Shown in pieces: positions 5,214 through 6,927 of a DNA stretch of 6,927 nt; within the stretch, counting starts at the first letter, position 1; every line of letters begins with the position of its first letter. Where the stretch lies: NCBI GenBank assembly GCA_903907555.1, contig CAIVOO010000114.1, forward strand, positions 1 through 6,927, given 5' to 3'. Both the position numbers and the translations under genes were made by a program. A model generated the notes under the pieces. That model did not search any database. It was not told the DNA's origin and saw only the letters and a list, made by a program, of their open reading frames with translations. Origin of the DNA: an uncultured archaeon (GTDB taxonomy: Archaea > Nanobdellota > Nanobdellia > Woesearchaeales > CAIVOO01).

Positions 5214-6085
5214 AGATTAAACAAGTTCCTGAAGACTTTAAGGTAATTGAGAAATTTGATATAAAATTTAGTTCAGGAGATTATTCTTACTATTTGTTGC
5301 ATAAGAGAGACTTATCTACGCTTGAAGCTTGCAAGATTATTAGCTTGATTTGGAAGAAAGATGTTAGCTATGCAGGGAATAAGGATAAGAAAGCTGTGAC
5401 AGAGCAGTACATATCTGTAAAGAACGGGCCTGAAAAGGATTTGAATGAGAAAAAGTTTTCCTTGAAGTTTGTCGGAAAAGGTTCAGTTCCCATTAGCTTA
5501 GGAGATCATTCAGGAAACTATTTCGAAATCGTTGTTCGTGATATTGATAAACTGCCAAAAATCAAGAAAGAATTTGTGAATTATTTCGGAGAGCAGAGGT
5601 TTTCTAAGAACAATGCAGAGATTGGCAAGTTGCTGGTGAAAAAAGAGTTCGGCAGGGCTGCTGAACTATTGAAGGAGAATGGCACATTGAAAGAAATTGA
5701 CAATCCTGTACAGCAACTAAACAAATTAGAGCGCAAACTGCTGATGCTTTTCGTGAATTCTTATCAATCAGAGCTGTGGAACAAGATGGCAAAGACTTCG
5801 AAAGAGAAAGAAATTCCGCTAATCGGCTTCGGAACCGAAGAAACATCTGAAATTAATCACATTCTGAAAGAAGAAGGAATAACAACAAGGGATTTTGTGA
5901 TAAAACAGCTGCGAGGCGTTTCTTCTGAAGGCGGGTTCAGAGAAAGAGTTGCAACAGCTGATGAGCTGGAAGTTGGGAAGCTGGAAGATGATGAATTGAA
6001 TAAAGGAAAGAAGAAAGTGTTGCTGAAGTTCTTCTTGAATAAAGGATGCTATGCGACGGAGTTTTTGAGGCAGAACTTCATTTAA
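5210..6085 (+). CDS. truD: tRNA pseudouridine(13) synthase TruD, compact form, 291 aa
   Basis: TruD isomerises uridine 13 in the D-arm of tRNAs to pseudouridine; archaeal homologues belong to the same family as eukaryotic Pus7. Motifs in order: PEDFKVIE (7-14), AGNKDKKAVTEQ (55-66) with Asp59 as the expected catalytic aspartate, GDHSGNYFEIVVRD (98-111), NYFGEQRF (124-131), VNSYQSELWN (182-191), and a C-terminal NKGCYATEFLRQNF. Both ends and all core motifs are present, so it is not truncated. At 291 residues it is much shorter than usual TruD (E. coli about 350; archaeal ones often 400 or more). The shortening falls mainly between residues 131 and 182, where the TRUD insertion domain should lie. 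Its start overlaps DUF192 (ATGA). It is encoded close to a tRNA gene but on a divergent transcript. Confidence 0.93.
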   Translation: MKIKQVPEDFKVIEKFDIKFSSGDYSYYLLHKRDLSTLEACKIISLIWKKDVSYAGNKDKKAVTEQYISVKNGPEKDLNEKKFSLKFVGKGSVPISLGDHSGNYFEIVVRDIDKLPKIKKEFVNYFGEQRFSKNNAEIGKLLVKKEFGRAAELLKENGTLKEIDNPVQQLNKLERKLLMLFVNSYQSELWNKMAKTSKEKEIPLIGFGTEETSEINHILKEEGITTRDFVIKQLRGVSSEGGFRERVATADELEVGKLEDDELNKGKKKVLLKFFLNKGCYATEFLRQNFI

Positions 6086-6113
6086 AAGTAGTCCCTAATA
6101 AGTAGTATCATAT

Positions 6114-6130
6114 CGAAAGATTTATATATA
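6114..6130 (+). promoter_or_regulatory. BRE/TATA promoter in the truD - small membrane protein spacer
   Basis: CGAAAGA (6114-6120) followed directly by TTTATATATA (6121-6130) is the best archaeal BRE plus TATA match in the window. It predicts a start near 6150, just before a short ORF at 6157 and about 105 bases before the next larger gene. Nothing else is evident in 6086-6113. Confidence 0.6.
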
Positions 6131-6156
6131 AGTTATGCCTATAGTATCTTGATAAA

Positions 6157-6210
6157 ATGATAAAAGAATCCATCAAAAAGGAATTGGAATTTTGGTTCGG
6201 CTTTTTCTAA
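6157..6210 (+). CDS. Possible 17-aa leader peptide or microprotein
   Basis: An ATG lies about 27 bases after the BRE/TATA at 6114-6130, close to the expected transcription start, and opens 17 codons ending in TAA at 6208-6210. The peptide MIKESIKKELEFWFGFF is charged at the front and aromatic at the end. It could be a leaderless microprotein, an upstream ORF for the gene at 6260, or chance. There is no homology evidence. Confidence 0.28.
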   Translation: MIKESIKKELEFWFGFF

Positions 6211-6220
6211 GTAATTTAAC

Positions 6221-6229
6221 ATATAAAAT
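6221..6229 (+). promoter_or_regulatory. Weaker TATA-like element before the small membrane protein
   Basis: ATATAAAAT lies about 35 bases before the ATG at 6260 and predicts a start near 6250. No clear BRE is seen. It may be the gene's own promoter, with the stronger element at 6114-6130 as an alternative. Confidence 0.35.
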
Positions 6230-6259
6230 TTTGGTTTAATTCAGAATCAGGTTTTAGTG

Positions 6260-6640
6260 ATGAGCCTGAGGGAGAAAAAAATGATAGGAATAGTAAGTGT
6301 ATTGACCTTGGCAGGATTGCTCGCAGTAGCTGTGAATTTGTTCATGCAGCCACCTGGAGGATGCGGATATCCATCAGTAAGGGATCAGGAAGAACGTCTT
6401 GCGAAAGAAGTATATGAAAGAAAAAAGGGAGATATCTTGTATATCAAAATAGGTATCCGAGCACTGTATGATTGCCTTAGAGAGGGCGACGTCAAATTAA
6501 GCAGGGATGAACATCAAATGCTATCCAGAGCAAAAAAAGAACTGGGCAGCATATTAAAAAATGTAGAATCGCAGCTTGAGAAGAAAATTGATGAAGTGTT
6601 GGAAGAAGTGGATAAGGAACTCAAGAAGCGCGGCCTGTAA
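6260..6640 (+). CDS. Unknown small single-span membrane protein with coiled-coil tail, 126 aa
   Basis: I do not recognise a family. MSLREKK is a positively charged N-terminus, followed by a membrane span or uncleaved signal (about residues 9-29, IGIVSVLTLAGLLAVAVNLF), then a short PPGGCGYP linker. The rest is a highly charged, helical domain; residues about 85-126 have coiled-coil character (ILKNVESQLEKKIDEVLEEV). Charge distribution suggests the helical part lies outside the membrane. Two cysteines (35 and 72) are present. The start is uncertain: ATG 6260 fits the TATA spacing, a GTG at 6257 adds one residue, and ATG 6281 has the better ribosome-binding site (GAGGGAG at 6268-6274) but would drop the charged N-terminus, giving 119 aa. 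A T-rich stretch follows the stop. Confidence 0.65.
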   Translation: MSLREKKMIGIVSVLTLAGLLAVAVNLFMQPPGGCGYPSVRDQEERLAKEVYERKKGDILYIKIGIRALYDCLREGDVKLSRDEHQMLSRAKKELGSILKNVESQLEKKIDEVLEEVDKELKKRGL

Positions 6641-6660
6641 AATAATTTTTTATTTTTTTA
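6641..6660 (+). terminator. T-rich transcription terminator
   Basis: Immediately after the stop at 6640, runs of six T (6646-6651) and seven T (6653-6659) form an archaeal-type oligo-T terminator with no hairpin. It fills the 20-base gap to the convergent Cys-rich gene. Confidence 0.6.
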
Positions 6661-6927
6661 TTATGTGCAATTCTTTCCTTGATTTTTATTAATGCAGAAA
6701 TTATTCACGCAAGCGCAGTCTTTTGCACTATAAGCAGCTGAGCACATATACAAAGCTGGGCAGACTTCTGGCATCTTGAACTGTTTGGAAGAATTTATGT
6801 TTATGCAGTCTGTTGGGGTGCAGCCAGGCATCGGGACGCAGTCTGCATCTGAATTGCAGGCATGCAGTTCATCGTTCCTCATCTTTGATATCTGCTGGCA
6901 TTTGTTGTTAAGGCATTTTAAAACTAA
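6661..6927 (-). CDS. Cysteine-rich, probably secreted protein with repeated Cys motifs; 5' end outside window
   Basis: The frame stays open to the window edge, so the ATG at 6882 is probably internal and the gene is 5'-truncated. The 88 visible residues contain 12 cysteines and many Asn, Asp and Pro residues. The visible pattern is HACNSDADCVPMPGCTPTDC, then a spacer, EVCPALYMC, and DCACVNNFCINK. The edge fragment LKCLNNKCQQISK resembles that C-x-NN-x-C ending, so at least two copies of a disulfide-rich unit are likely in tandem. Short Cys-rich modules of this kind occur in exported archaeal proteins, but I assign no named domain. The high Cys content implies folding outside the cytoplasm; the signal peptide or membrane anchor would be upstream of the window. 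The stop TAA is at 6663-6661. Confidence 0.65.
   Translation of the reverse strand, partial: LVLKCLNNKCQQISKMRNDELHACNSDADCVPMPGCTPTDCININSSKQFKMPEVCPALYMCSAAYSAKDCACVNNFCINKNQGKNCT

Noticed and set aside
1..6927. CRISPR array, insertion sequence or rRNA
   Set aside because: No regularly spaced repeats, transposase motifs, terminal inverted repeats or rRNA-like sequence were seen.

Overview
The window reads as a piece of a small archaeal genome, most likely from a DPANN lineage such as Woesearchaeota or Pacearchaeota; the lineage is an inference. The archaeal signs are a tRNA gene that only folds after removing intron-like inserts, BRE/TATA-type promoters close to start codons, an archaeal-type tRNA pseudouridine synthase (TruD), and an intein in a purine-biosynthesis gene. 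Genes are tightly packed, with four 4-base ATGA start/stop overlaps.

Left part (1-1799, + strand): the 3' end of purD, whose first 125 codons here belong to the C-terminal part of an intein. The extein resumes at Thr (377-379). A Nudix hydrolase starts 2 bases after purD, and a CxxCxxCC (YkgJ/UPF0153-like) metal-binding protein overlaps it by 4 bases. These look like one transcript.

Middle part (1786-4733, - strand): reading leftwards, a tRNA-Arg(CCT) gene with two apparent introns, one in the D-loop and one in the anticodon loop; then a polytopic flippase-like membrane protein starting 4 bases after the tRNA 3' end; then an alpha/alpha-toroid glycosidase-like protein; then a family 2 glycosyltransferase. 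The three proteins overlap by 4 bases each and look like a small lipid-linked-glycan or surface-polysaccharide operon.

Right part (4734-6927): one AT-rich TATA element lies between the tRNA and a + strand pair, a DUF192 lipoprotein and a compact truD. A spacer of about 170 bases follows, with a strong BRE/TATA element, a possible 17-codon ORF and a second weaker TATA. Then come a small one-helix membrane protein with a coiled-coil tail and a T-rich terminator. The window ends inside a minus-strand Cys-rich, probably secreted protein.

The strongest points for a second look are the twice-interrupted tRNA-Arg gene with a box C-like motif inside its anticodon intron, the tRNA/mRNA junction, and the intein at a conserved ATP-grasp site of PurD.
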